A stretch of 64,000 nucleotides of DNA from Rebecca billardiae RCC1528 (lineage: Eukaryota > Haptophyta): the NCBI GenBank assembly GCA_965240325.2, contig OZ251222.1:4216001-4280000 (forward strand). Reading direction: 5' to 3'. A model generated the notes under the pieces. That model was not told where the DNA came from and did no database searches. It saw nothing but the letters and a program-made list of their open reading frames with translations. Positions 1 to 11,900 of the stretch are shown in pieces. How positions within the stretch are numbered: position 1 is the first letter of the stretch; each line of letters begins with the position of its first letter. The position numbers and the translations under genes were made by a program.

Positions 1-3000
1 CGGCGGCGACGGTGGCGGCGACGGCGGCGGCGACGGTGGAGGCGCCGGCGGCGGGGAAGGCGGTGGAGACGGCGGCGGCGACGGTGGTGAGGGCGGCGGG
101 AACGGCTCCGTCCGAGGCGGCGGCGGTGGAAGTGGCGGCGGCGACGGCGGCGGCGACGGCGGCGGCGACGGTGGCGATGCCGGAGGCGGACTCGGAGGCG
201 GAGGGCTCGGAGGTGGCGATGGCGGAGGCACCGGTGGCAGCACCGGTGGCGGCGATGGCGGCGGGCTTGGTGGCGGGGATGGCTGCGCACCCGATGGCGG
301 CGGGCTCGGTGGCGGCGAGGGCGGCGGCGCAGGCGGCAGGCTCGGTGGTGGCGATGGCGGCGGTGATGGCGGTGGCTGTGGCAGTGGCGGCGGCGGGCTT
401 GGAGGTGGGCTCGGGGGCGGAGACGGCGGCGGTGATGGCGGAGGCGAGGGCGGTGGCGACGGCGGCGGGGACGGCGGCGGCGACGGCGGGGAGGGCGGCG
501 GGAACGGCTCCGTCCGAGGCGGCGGCGGCGGAAGCGGCGGCGGCGACGGCGGCGGAGACGGCGGCGGCGACGGTGGCGGTGCCGGAGGCGGACTCGGAGG
601 CGGAGGGCTCGGAGGTGGCGATGGCGGAGGCACCGGTGGCAGCACCGGTGGCGGCGATGGCGGCGGGCTTGGTGGCGGGGATGGCTGCGCACCCGATGGC
701 GGCGGGCTCGGTGGCGGCGAGGGCGGCGGCGCAGGCGGCAGGCTCGGTGGTGGCGATGGCGGCGGTGATGGCGGTGGCTGTGGCAGTGGCGGCGGCGGGC
801 TTGGAGGTGGGCTCGGGGGCGGAGACGGCGGCGGTGATGGCGGAGGCGAGGGCGGTGGCGACGGCGGCGGGGACGGCGGCGGCGACGGCGGGGAGGGCGG
901 CGGGAACGGCTCCGTCCGAGGCGGCGGCGGCGGAAGCGGCGGCGGAGACGGCGGCGGCGACGGCGGCGGCGACGGTGGCGGTGCCGGAGGCGGACTCGGA
1001 GGCGGAGGGCTCGGAGGTGGCGATGGCGGAGGCACCGGTGGCAGCACCGGTGGCGGCGATGGCGGCGGGCTTGGTGGCGGGGATGGCTGCACACCCGATG
1101 GCGGCGGGCTCGGTGGCGGCGAGGGCGGTGGCGCAGGCGGCAGGCTCGGTGGTGGCGATGGCGGTGGCTGTGGCAGCGGCGGCGGCGGGCTCGGTGGCGG
1201 GCTCGGTGGCGGTGAAGGCGGCGGCGATGGCGGCGGCGACGGTGGCGCCGACGGCGGCGGCGACGGTGGAGGCGCCGGCGGCGGGGAAGGCGGTGGAGAC
1301 GGCGGCGGCGACGGTGGTGAGGGCGGCGGGAACGGCTCGGTCCGAGGCGGCGGCGGTGGAAGTGGCGGCGGCGACGGCGGCGGCGACGGCGGCGGTGATG
1401 GTGGCGGTGCCGGAGGCGGACTCGGAGGCGGAGGGCTCGGAGGTGGCGATGGCGGAGGCACTGGTGGCAGCGCCGGTGGAGGCGATGGCGGCGGGCTTGG
1501 TGGCGGGGATGGCTGCGCACCCGATGGCGGCGGGCTCGGTGGCGGCGAGGGCGGCGGCGCAGGCGGCAGGCTCGGTGGTGGCGATGGCGGCGGTGATGGC
1601 GGTGGCTGTGGCAGTGGCGGCGGCGGGCTTGGAGGTGGGCTCGGGGGCGGAGACGGCGGCGGTGATGGCGGAGGCGAGGGCGGTGGCGACGGCGGCGGCG
1701 ACGGCGGCGGCGACGGCGGGGAGGGCGGCGGGAACGGCTCCGTCCGAGGCGGCGGCGGCGGAAGCGGCGGCGGCGACGGCGGCGGCGACGGCGGCGGCGA
1801 CGGTGGCGGTGCCGGAGGCGGACTCGGAGGCGGAGGGCTCGGAGGTGGCGATGGCGGAGGCACCGGTGGCAGCACCGGTGGCGGCGATGGCGGCGGGCTT
1901 GGTGGCGGGGATGGCTGCGCACCCGATGGCGGCGGGCTCGGTGGCGGCGAGGGCGGTGGCGCAGGCGGCAGGCTCGGTGGTGGCGATGGCGGTGGCTGTG
2001 GCAGCGGCGGCGGCGGGCTCGGTGGCGGGCTCGGTGGCGGTGAAGGCGGCGGCGATGGAGGCGGCGACGGTGGCGCCGACGGCGGCGGCGACGGTGGAGG
2101 CGCCGGCGGCGGGGAAGGCGGTGGAGACGGCGGCGGCGACGGTGGTGAGGGCGGCGGGAACGGCTCGGTCCGAGGCGGCGGCGGTGGAAGTGGCGGCGGC
2201 GACGGCGGCGGCGACGGCGGCGGTGATGGTGGCGGTGCCGGAGGCGGACTCGGAGGCGGAGGGCTCGGAGGTGGCGATGGCGGAGGCACTGGTGGCAGCA
2301 CCGGTGGCGGCGATGGCGGCGGGCTTGGTGGCGGGGATGGCTGCGCACCCGATGGCGGCGGGCTCGGTGGCGGCGAGGGCGGCGGCGCAGGCGGCAGGCT
2401 CGGTGGTGGCGATGGCGGCGGTGATGGCGGTGGCTGTGGCAGTGGCGGCGGCGGGCTTGGAGGTGGGCTCGGGGGCGGCGACGGCGGCGGTGATGGCGGA
2501 GGCGAGGGCGGTGGCGACGGCGGCGGCGACGGCGGCGGCGACGGCGGGGAGGGCGGCGGGAACGGCTCCGTCCGAGGCGGCGGCGGCGGAAGCGGCGGCG
2601 GAGACGGCGGCGGCGACGGCGGCGGCGACGGTGGCGGTGCCGGAGGCGGACTCGGAGGCGGAGGGCTCGGAGGTGGCGATGGCGGAGGCACCGGTGGCAG
2701 CACCGGTGGCGGCGATGGCGGCGGGCTTGGTGGCGGGGATGGCTGCGCACCCGATGGCGGCGGGCTCGGTGGCGGCGAGGGCGGCGGCGCAGGCGGCAGG
2801 CTCGGTGGTGGCGATGGTGGTGGTGATGGTGGTGGGCTCGGTGGCGGGCTCGGTGGCGGTGAAGGCGGCGGCGATGGCGGCGGTGATGGTGGCGGTGCCG
2901 GAGGCGGACTCGGAGGCGGAGGGCTCGGAGGTGGCGATGGCGGAGGCACTGGTGGCAGCACCGGTGGCGGCGATGGCGGCGGGCTTGGTGGCGGGGATGG

Positions 3001-6000
3001 CTGCGCACCCGATGGCGGCGGGCTCGGTGGCGGCGAGGGCGGCGGCGCAGGCGGCAGGCTCGGTGGTGGCGATGGCGGCGGTGATGGCGGTGGCTGTGGC
3101 AGTGGCGGCGGCGGGCTTGGAGGTGGGCTCGGGGGCGGCGACGGCGGCGGTGATGGCGGAGGCGAGGGCGGTGGCGACGGCGGCGGCGACGGCGGCGGCG
3201 ACGGCGGGGAGGGCGGCGGGAACGGCTCCGTCCGAGGCGGCGGCGGCGGAAGCGGCGGCGGAGACGGCGGCGGCGACGGCGGCGGCGACGGTGGCGGTGC
3301 CGGAGGCGGACTCGGAGGCGGAGGGCTCGGAGGTGGCGATGGCGGAGGCACCGGTGGCAGCACCGGTGGCGGCGATGGCGGCGGGCTTGGTGGCGGGGAT
3401 GGCTGCGCACCCGATGGCGGCGGGCTCGGTGGCGGCGAGGGCGGCGGCGCAGGCGGCAGGCTCGGTGGTGGCGATGGTGGTGGTGATGGTGGTGGGCTCG
3501 GTGGCGGGCTCGGTGGCGGTGAAGGCGGCGGCGATGGCGGCGGCGACGGTGGCGCCGACGGCGGCGGCGACGGTGGAGGCGCCGGTGGCGGGGAAGGCGG
3601 TGGGGACGGCGGCGGCGACGGTGGTGAGGGCGGCGGGAACGGCTCGGTCCGAGGCGGCGGCGGCGGAAGCGGCGGCGGAGACGGCGGCGGCGACGGCGGC
3701 GGCGACGGTGGCGGTGCCGGAGGCGGACTCGGAGGCGGAGGGCTCGGAGGTGGCGATGGCGGAGGCACCGGTGGCAGCACCGGTGGCGGCGATGGCGGCG
3801 GGCTTGGTGGCGGGGATGGCTGCGCACCCGATGGCGGCGGGCTCGGTGGCGGCGATGGCGGCGGCGCAGGCGGCAGGCTCGGTGGTGGCGATGGCGGCGG
3901 TGATGGCGGTGGCTGTGGCAGTGGCGGCGGCGGGCTTGGAGGTGGGCTCGGGGGCGGAGACGGCGGCGGTGATGGCGGAGGCGAGGGCGGTGGCGACGGC
4001 GGCGGCGACGGCGGCGGCGACGGTGGTGAGGGCGGCGGGAACGGCTCCGTCCGAGGCGGCGGCGGTGGAAGCGGCGGCGGCGATGGCGGCGGCGACGGCG
4101 GCGGCGACGGTGGCGGTGCCGGAGGCGGACTCGGAGGCGGAGGGCTCGGAGGTGGCGATGGCGGCGGCACCGGCGGCAGCGCCGGTGGCGGCGATGGCGG
4201 CGGGCTTGGTGGCGGGGATGGCTGCACACCCGATGGCGGCGGGCTCGGTGGCGGCGAGGGCGGTGGCGCAGGCGGCAGGCTCTGTGGTGGCGATGGCGGT
4301 GGCTGTGGCAGCGGCGGCGGCGGGCTCGGTGGCGGGCTCGGTGGCGGTGAAGGCGGCGGCGATGGCGGCGGCGACGGTGGCGCCGACGGCGGCGGCGACG
4401 GTGGAGGCGCCGGCGGCGGGGAAGGCGGCGGGGACGGCGGCGGGGACGGCGGGGAGGGCGGCGGGAACGGCTCCGTCCGAGGCGGCGGCGGTGGAAGCGG
4501 CGGCGGCGATGGCGGCGGCGACGGCGGCGGCGACGGTGGCGGTGCCGGAGGCGGACTCGGAGGAGGAGGGCTCGGCGGCGGCGATGGCGGCGGGCTTGGT
4601 GGCGTCGTCGGCGGCGGTGAAGGCGGCGGGCTTGGCGAAGCAGCCACTGGCGGCGGGCTCGGTGGCGGCGAGGGCGGTGGCGCAGGCGGCAGGCTCGGTG
4701 GTGGCGATGGCGGCGGTGATGGCGGTGGCTGTGGCAGTGGCGGCGGCGGGCTCGGTGGCGGGCTCGGTGGCGGTGAAGGCGGCGGCGATGGCGGCGGCGA
4801 CGGTGGCGCCGACGGCGGCGGAGACGGTGGAGGCGCCGGTGGCGGGGAAGGCGGCGGGGACGGCGGCGGCGACGGCGGTGAGGGCGGCGGGAACGGCTCC
4901 GTCCGAGGCGGCGGCGGTGGAAGCGGCGGCGGCGATGGCGGCGGCGACGGCGGCGGCGACGGTGGCGGTGCCGGAGGCGGACTCGGAGGCGGAGGGCTCG
5001 GAGGTGGCGATGGCGGCGGCACCGGCGGCAGCGCCGGTGGCGGCGATGGCGGCGGGCTTGGTGGCGGGGATGGCTGCACACCCGATGGCGGCGGGCTCGG
5101 TGGCGGCGAGGGCGGTGGCGCAGGCGGCAGGCTCTGTGGTGGCGATGGCGGTGGCTGTGGCAGCGGCGGCGGCGGGCTCGGTGGCGGGCTCGGTGGCGGT
5201 GAAGGCGGCGGCGATGGCGGCGGCGACGGTGGCGCCGACGGCGGCGGCGACGGTGGAGGCGCCGGTGGCGGGGAAGGCGGTGGAGACGGCGGCGGCGACG
5301 GTGGTGAGGGCGGCGGGAACGGCTCCGTCCGAGGCGGCGGCGGCGGAAGCGGCGGCGGCGATGGCGGCGGCGACGGCGGCGGCGACGGTGGCGGTGCCGG
5401 AGGCGGACTCGGAGGCGGAGGGCTCGGAGGTGGCGATGGCGGAGGCACCGGTGGAAGCACCGGTGGCGGCGATGGCGGCGGGCTTGGTGGCGGGGATGGC
5501 TGCGCACCCGATGGCGGCGGGCTTGGCGGCGGCGAGGGCGGCGGCGCAGGCGGCAGGCTCGGTGGTGGCGATGGCGGCGGTGATGGCGGTGGCTGTGGCA
5601 GCGGCGGCGGCGGGCTCGGTGGCGGGCTCGGTGGCGGTGAGGGCGGCGGCGATGGCGGCGGCAACGGTGGCGCCGACGGCGGCGGCGACGGTGGAGGCGC
5701 CGGTGGCGGGGAAGGCGGCGGGGAGGGCGGCGGGGACGGCGGGGAGGGCGGCGGGAACGGCTCCGTCCGAGGCGGCGGCGGTGGAAGCGGCGGCGGCGAT
5801 GGCGGCGGCGACGGCGGCGGCGACGGTGGCGGTGCCGGAGGCGGACTCGGAGGCGGAGGGCTCGGAGGTGGCGATGGCGGAGGCACCGGTGGCAGCACCG
5901 GTGGCGGCGATGGCGGCGGGCTTGGTGGCGGGGATGGCTGCGCACCCGATGGCGGCGGGCTTGGCGGCGGCGAGGGCGGCGGCGCAGGCGGCAGGCTCGG

Positions 6001-8934
6001 TGGTGGCGATGGCGGCGGTGATGGCGGTGGCTGTGGCAGCGGCGGCGGCGGGCTCGGTGGCGGGCTCGGTGGCGGTGAGGGCGGCGGCGATGGCGGCGGC
6101 AACGGTGGCGCCGACGGCGGCGGCGATGGTGGAGGCGCCGGTGGCGGGGAAGGCGGCGGGGACGGCGGCGGGGACGGCGGGGAGGGCGGCGGGAACGGCT
6201 CCGTCCGAGGCGGCGGCGGTGGAAGCGGCGGCGGCGATGGCGGCGGCGACGGCGGCGGCGACGGTGGCGGTGCCGGAGGCGGACTCGGAGGAGGAGGGCT
6301 CGGCGGCGGCGATGGCGGCGGGCTTGGTGGCGTCGTCGGCGGCGGTGAAGGCGGCGGGCTTGGCGAAGCAGCCACTGGCGGCGGGCTCGGTGGCGGCGAG
6401 GGCGGTGGCGCAGGCGGCAGGCTCGGTGGTGGCGATGGCGGCGGTGATGGCGGTGGCTGTGGCAGTGGCGGCGGCGGGCTCGGTGGCGGGCTCGGTGGCG
6501 GTGAAGGCGGCGGCGATGGCGGCGGCGACGGTGGCGCCGACGGCGGCGGAGACGGTGGAGGCGCCGGTGGCGGGGAAGGCGGCGGGGACGGCGGCGGCGA
6601 CGGCGGTGAGGGCGGCGGGAACGGCTCCGTCCGAGGCGGCGGCGGTGGAAGCGGCGGCGGCGATGGCGGCGGCGACGGCGGCGGCGACGGTGGCGGTGCC
6701 GGAGGCGGACTCGGAGGCGGAGGGCTCGGAGGTGGCGATGGCGGCGGCACCGGCGGCAGCGCCGGTGGCGGCGATGGCGGCGGGCTTGGTGGCGGGGATG
6801 GCTGCACACCCGATGGCGGCGGGCTCGGTGGCGGCGAGGGCGGTGGCGCAGGCGGCAGGCTCTGTGGTGGCGATGGCGGTGGCTGTGGCAGCGGCGGCGG
6901 CGGGCTCGGTGGCGGGCTCGGTGGCGGTGAAGGCGGCGGCGATGGCGGCGGCGACGGTGGCGCCGACGGCGGCGGAGACGGTGGAGGCGCCGGTGGCGGG
7001 GAAGGCGGCGGGGACGGCGGCGGCGACGGCGGTGAGGGCGGCGGGAACGGCTCCGTCCGAGGCGGCGGCGGTGGAAGCGGCGGCGGCGATGGCGGCGGCG
7101 ACGGCGGCGGCGACGGTGGCGGTGCCGGAGGCGGACTCGGAGGCGGAGGGCTCGGAGGTGGCGATGGCGGCGGCACCGGCGGCAGCGCCGGTGGCGGCGA
7201 TGGCGGCGGGCTTGGTGGCGGGGATGGCTGCACACCCGATGGCGGCGGGCTCGGTGGCGGCGAGGGCGGTGGCGCAGGCGGCAGGCTCTGTGGTGGCGAT
7301 GGCGGTGGCTGTGGCAGCGGCGGCGGCGGGCTCGGTGGCGGGCTCGGTGGCGGTGAAGGCGGCGGCGATGGCGGCGGCGACGGTGGCGCCGACGGCGGCG
7401 GAGACGGTGGAGGCGCCGGCGGCGGGGAAGGCGGCGGGGACGGAGGCGGGGACGGCGGGGAGGGCGGCGGGAACGGCTCCGTCCGAGGCGGCGGCGGTGG
7501 AAGCGGCGGCGGCGATGGCGGCGGCGACGGCGGCGGCGACGGTGGCGGTGCCGGAGGCGGACTCGGAGGAGGAGGGCTCGGCGGCGGCGATGGCGGCGGG
7601 CTTGGTGGCGTCGTCGGCGGCGGTGAAGGCGGCGGGCTTGGCGAAGCAGCCACTGGCGGCGGGCTCGGTGGCGGCGAGGGCGGTGGCGCAGGCGGCAGGC
7701 TCGGTGGTGGCGATGGCGGCGGTGATGGCGGTGGCTGTGGCAGTGGCGGCGGCGGGCTCGGTGGCGGGCTCGGTGGCGGTGAAGGCGGCGGCGATGGCGG
7801 CGGCGACGGTGGCGCCGACGGCGGCGGAGACGGTGGAGGCGCCGGTGGCGGGGAAGGCGGCGGGGACGGCGGCGGCGACGGCGGTGAGGGCGGCGGGAAC
7901 GGCTCCGTCCGAGGCGGCGGCGGCGGAAGCGGCGGCGGAGACGGCGGCGGCGACGGCGGCGGCGACGGTGGCGGTGCCGGAGGCGGACTCGGAGGCGGAG
8001 GGCTCGGAGGTGGCGATGGCGGAGGCACCGGTGGCAGCGCCGGTGGCGGCGATGGCGGCGGGCTTGGTGGCGGGGATGGCTGCGCACCCGATGGAGGCGG
8101 GCTCGGTGGCGGCGAGGGCGGCGGCGCAGGCGGCAGGCTCGGTGGTGGCGATGGCGGCGGTGATGGCGGTGGCTGTGGCAGTGGCGGCGGCGGGCTCGGT
8201 GGCGGGCTCGGTGGCGGTGAAGGCGGCGGCGATGGCGGCGGCGACGGTGGCGCCGACGGCGGCGGTGAAGGTGGTGGCGCCGGTGGCGGGGAAGGCGGCG
8301 GCGACGGCGGCGGCGACGGCGGTGAGGGCGGCGGGAACGGCTCCGTCCGAGGCGGCGGCGGCGGAAGCGGCGGCAGTGACGGCGGCGGAGACGGCGGCGG
8401 CGACGGTGGCGGTGCCGGAGGCGGACTCGGAGGCGGAGGGCTCGGCGGCGGCGATGGCGGCGGGCTTGGTGGCGTCGTCGGCGGCGGTGAAGGCGGCGGG
8501 CTTGGTGCAGCAGCCACTGGCGGCGGGCTTGGTGGCGGCGAGGGCGGCGGCGCAGGCGGCAGGCTCGGTGGCGGCGATGGCGACGGTGATGGCGGTGGCT
8601 GTGGCAGTGGCGGCGGCGGGCTTGGAGGTGGGCTCGGTGGCGGTGAAGGCGGCGGTGATGGCGGCGGTGACGGTGGCGCCGACGGCGGCGGAGACGGTGG
8701 AGGCGCCGGTGGCGGGGAAGGCGGCGGGGACGGCGGCGGCGACGGCGGTGAGGGCGGCGGGAACGGCTCCGTCCGAGGCGGCGGCGGCGGAAGCGGCGGC
8801 GGCGACGGCGGCGGCGACGGCGGCGGCGACGGTGGCGGTGAGGGCGGTAGAGCTGGGGGCGGAGGGCTTGGCGGTGGTGACGGTGGCGGCACCGGTGGCA
8901 GTGCTGGTGGTGGCGATGGCGGTGGACGTGGGCT
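1..8934 (-). repeat. Proline-rich tandem array, 402/426/438-bp units (RTEPF type)
   Basis: Plus-strand landmark gaacggctc[cg]gtcc recurs at 101, 503, 905, 1331, 1733, 2159, 2561, 3221, 3638, 4040, 4466, 4892, 5318, 5756, 6194, 6620, 7046, 7472, 7898, 8336 and 8762. It encodes PPRTEPFPPP on the minus strand. Intervals are 402, 426 or 438 bp, with one of 417 and one of 660 in which a landmark is missing. Differences are mostly steps of 12 bp, one SPPP unit. The array continues beyond the left edge. Confidence 0.9.
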
Positions 8935-11900
8935 GTTAGGAGGCGGAGATGGCGGCGGGCTTGGCGGCGCTGAGGGCGGCGGCGATGGCGGCGGTGACGG
9001 CGGTGGTGACGGCGCCTCTTGCGCGAGTGGCGGTGGCGGGCTGGGCGGCGGAGCAGGCGGAGGGCTTGGCGGTGGCAGCGGCGGCAACACTGGCGGCGGG
9101 CTGGGCGGTGGCGCCGGTGGCGGACTCGGCGGCGGTGCCGGCGGCAGCGATGGAGGTGGGCTCGGCGGCGGGCTCGGTGGCGGCCCCGGCGGCGGTGGAC
9201 TTGGCGGCGGAGATGGCGGTGGCGACGGTGGCGGGCTCGGTGGCGGCGACGGTGGCGGCGATGGCGGCGGTGTCGGTGGCGGTGACGGCGGTGGCAACGG
9301 CGGTGAGGGCGGCGGGAATGGCTCAGCACGCGGTGGTGGTGGCGGCCTTGGCGGTGGCGAGGGTGGCGGGCTGGGCGGAGGCGAGGGCGGCGGAGACGGA
9401 GGCGGCGAGGGCGGGGGCGGCGAGGGCGGTGGGCTCGGTGGCGGTGCTGGCGGCAGCGAGGGCGGCGGGCTTGGCGGCGGTGATGGCGGTGGGCTCGGTG
9501 GTGGCGGGCTTGGCGGCGGTGACGGCGGCGGGCTCGGCGGCGGGCTCGGCTCCGACGGCGGCGGCGATGGCGGTGGGCTCGGAGGTGGCGCCGGCGGGAG
9601 GACGGGCGGTGGCGATGGCGGTGGCGAGGGCGGCGGGGTTGGGAGTGGCGGCGGCGGGCTGGGCGGTGGTGATGGTGGCGGCGATGGCGGAGAGACAGGT
9701 GGCGGGCTTGGAGGGGGCGTCGGCGGAGACGCTGGTGGCGGTGATGGTGGCGGCGCGGGTGGTGGCGAAGGTGGTGGCAGCGGCACCGGCGGTGGCGGGC
9801 TCGGCGGTGGCGATGGCGGTGGGCTTGGCGGCGGAGATGGCGGCGGAGACGGTGGCGGGCTCGGCGGCGGCGATGGAGGCGGGCTTGGTGGCGGGCTCGG
9901 GGGCGGTGACGGTGGCGGCGACGGCGGCGGAGGCGACGGCGGTGGGCTCGGCGGCGGAATCGGCGGTGGAGACGGTGGCGGTGCCGGAGGTGGCGACGGT
10001 GGCGGCGAGGGCGGCGGCGAGGGCGGCGGTGCTGGCGGCGACGGTGGCGGGAACGGCTGCACGCGTGGCGGCGGCGGTGGCAGTGGCGGTGGCGATGGTG
10101 GCGGGCTGGGCGGAGGCGAGGGCGGCGGAGACGGAGGCGGCGAGGGCGGGGGCGGCGAGGGCGGTGGGCTCGGTGGCGGTGCTGGCGGCAGCGAGGGCGG
10201 CGGGCTTGGCGGCGGTGATGGCGGTGGGCTCGGTGGTGGCGGGCTTGGCGGCGGTGACGGCGGCGGGCTCGGCGGCGGGCTCGGCTCCGACGGCGGCGGC
10301 GATGGCGGTGGGCTCGGAGGTGGCGCTGGCGGCGGCGAGGGCGGCAGTGATGGCGGCGGAGACGGCGGCGGCGCCGGCAGCGGCGGTGGCGGGCTCGGAG
10401 GCGGCGAGGGCGGCGGAGACGGTGGCGCCACGGGCGGTGGGCTCGGCGGTGGCGCCGGAGGCGGGCTCGGAGGCAGGCTCGGCGGCGGCGAGGGTGGTGG
10501 CAATGGCGGAGGCGACGGCGGCGGAGACGGCAGCGGCGGCGGCGGGCTCGGAGGCGGCGACGGCGGTGGGCTCGGCGGCGGCGATGGCGGCGGGCTCGGC
10601 GGTGGTGCCGGCGGCACGGATGGCGGCGGCGACGGTGGCGGCGCGGGTGGTGGCGACGGTGGCGGGACAGGAACCGGCGGTGGCGGGCTCGGCGGTGGCG
10701 ATGGCGGTGGGCTCGGTGGCGGAGACGGCGGCGGAGACGGTGGTGGGGTTGGCGGCGGCGATGGCGGGGCACCCGGTGGCGGGCTCGGTGGCGGGCTCGG
10801 TGGCGGTGTCGGCGGCGGCGGCGACGGCGGCGGGCTCGGCGGTGGAGATGGTGGCGGCGACGGTGGCGGTGATGGTGGTGGCGACGGTGGTGGCGATGGC
10901 GGCGGCGAAGGCGGCGGTGCTGGCGGCGACGGCGGCGGGAACGGCTGCACGCGCGGCGGCGGCGGCGGCAGTGGCGGTGGCGATGGCGGCGGGCTGGGCG
11001 GCGGTGACGGCGGCGGGCTGGGTGGCGGCGATGGCGGCGGTGGTGACGGTGGCGGGCTCGGCGGCGGCGCTGGCGGCGGCGCGGGCGGCGGGCTCGGCGG
11101 CGGTGACGGCGGCGGGCTCGGCGGTGGCGGGCTTGGCGGCGGTGACGGCGGCGGGCTCGGCGGCGGGCTCGGATCGGACGGTGGCGGCGATGGCGGCGGG
11201 CTCGGCGGAGGTGCTGGCGGCGGCGAGGGAGGCGGTGACGGCGGTGGCGACGGCGGCGGCGCCGGCAGAGGCGGCGGCGGGCTGGGCGGCGGCGAGGGCG
11301 GCGGAGACGGTGGCACCACGGGCGGTGGGCTCGGCGGTGGCGCAGGTGGAGGGCTTGGCGGCAGACCCGGCGGCGGCGAGGGTGGTGGCAATGGCGGAGG
11401 CGACGGCGGCGGCGACGGCAGCGGCGGCGGCGGGCTCGGAGGCGGCGACGGCGGTGGGCTCGGCGGCGGTGATGGCGGCGGGCTCGGCGGTGGTGCCGGC
11501 GGCACGGATGGCGGCGGTGACGGTGGCGGCGCGGGTGGTGGCGACGGTGGCGGGACAGGAACCGGCGGTGGCGGGCTCGGCGGTGGCGATGGCGGTGGGC
11601 TCGGTGGCGGAGACGGCGGCGGAGACGGTGGTGGGGTTGGCGGCGGCGATGGCGGGGCACTCGGTGGCGGGCTCGGTGGCGGGCTCGGTGGCGGTGTCGG
11701 CGGCGGCGGCGACGGCGGCGGGCTCGGCGGTGGAGATGGTGGCGGCGACGGTGGCGGTGATGGTGGTGGCGACGGTGGTGGCGATGGCGGCGGCGAGGGC
11801 GGCGGTGCTGGCGGGGACGGCGGCGGGAACGGCTGCACGCGCGGCGGCGGCGGCGGCAGTGGCGGTGGCGATGGAGGCGGGCTGGGCGGTGGCGATGGCG

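Noticed and set aside
12-8939. Long plus-strand Ala/Gly/Ser-rich frames (12-8939, 8949-17537, 25833-31163, 41589-46376, 47203-58968 and others)
   Set aside because: These are shifted readings of the same repeats with GTG or ATG chance starts. No domain or conserved non-repetitive text is found in them.
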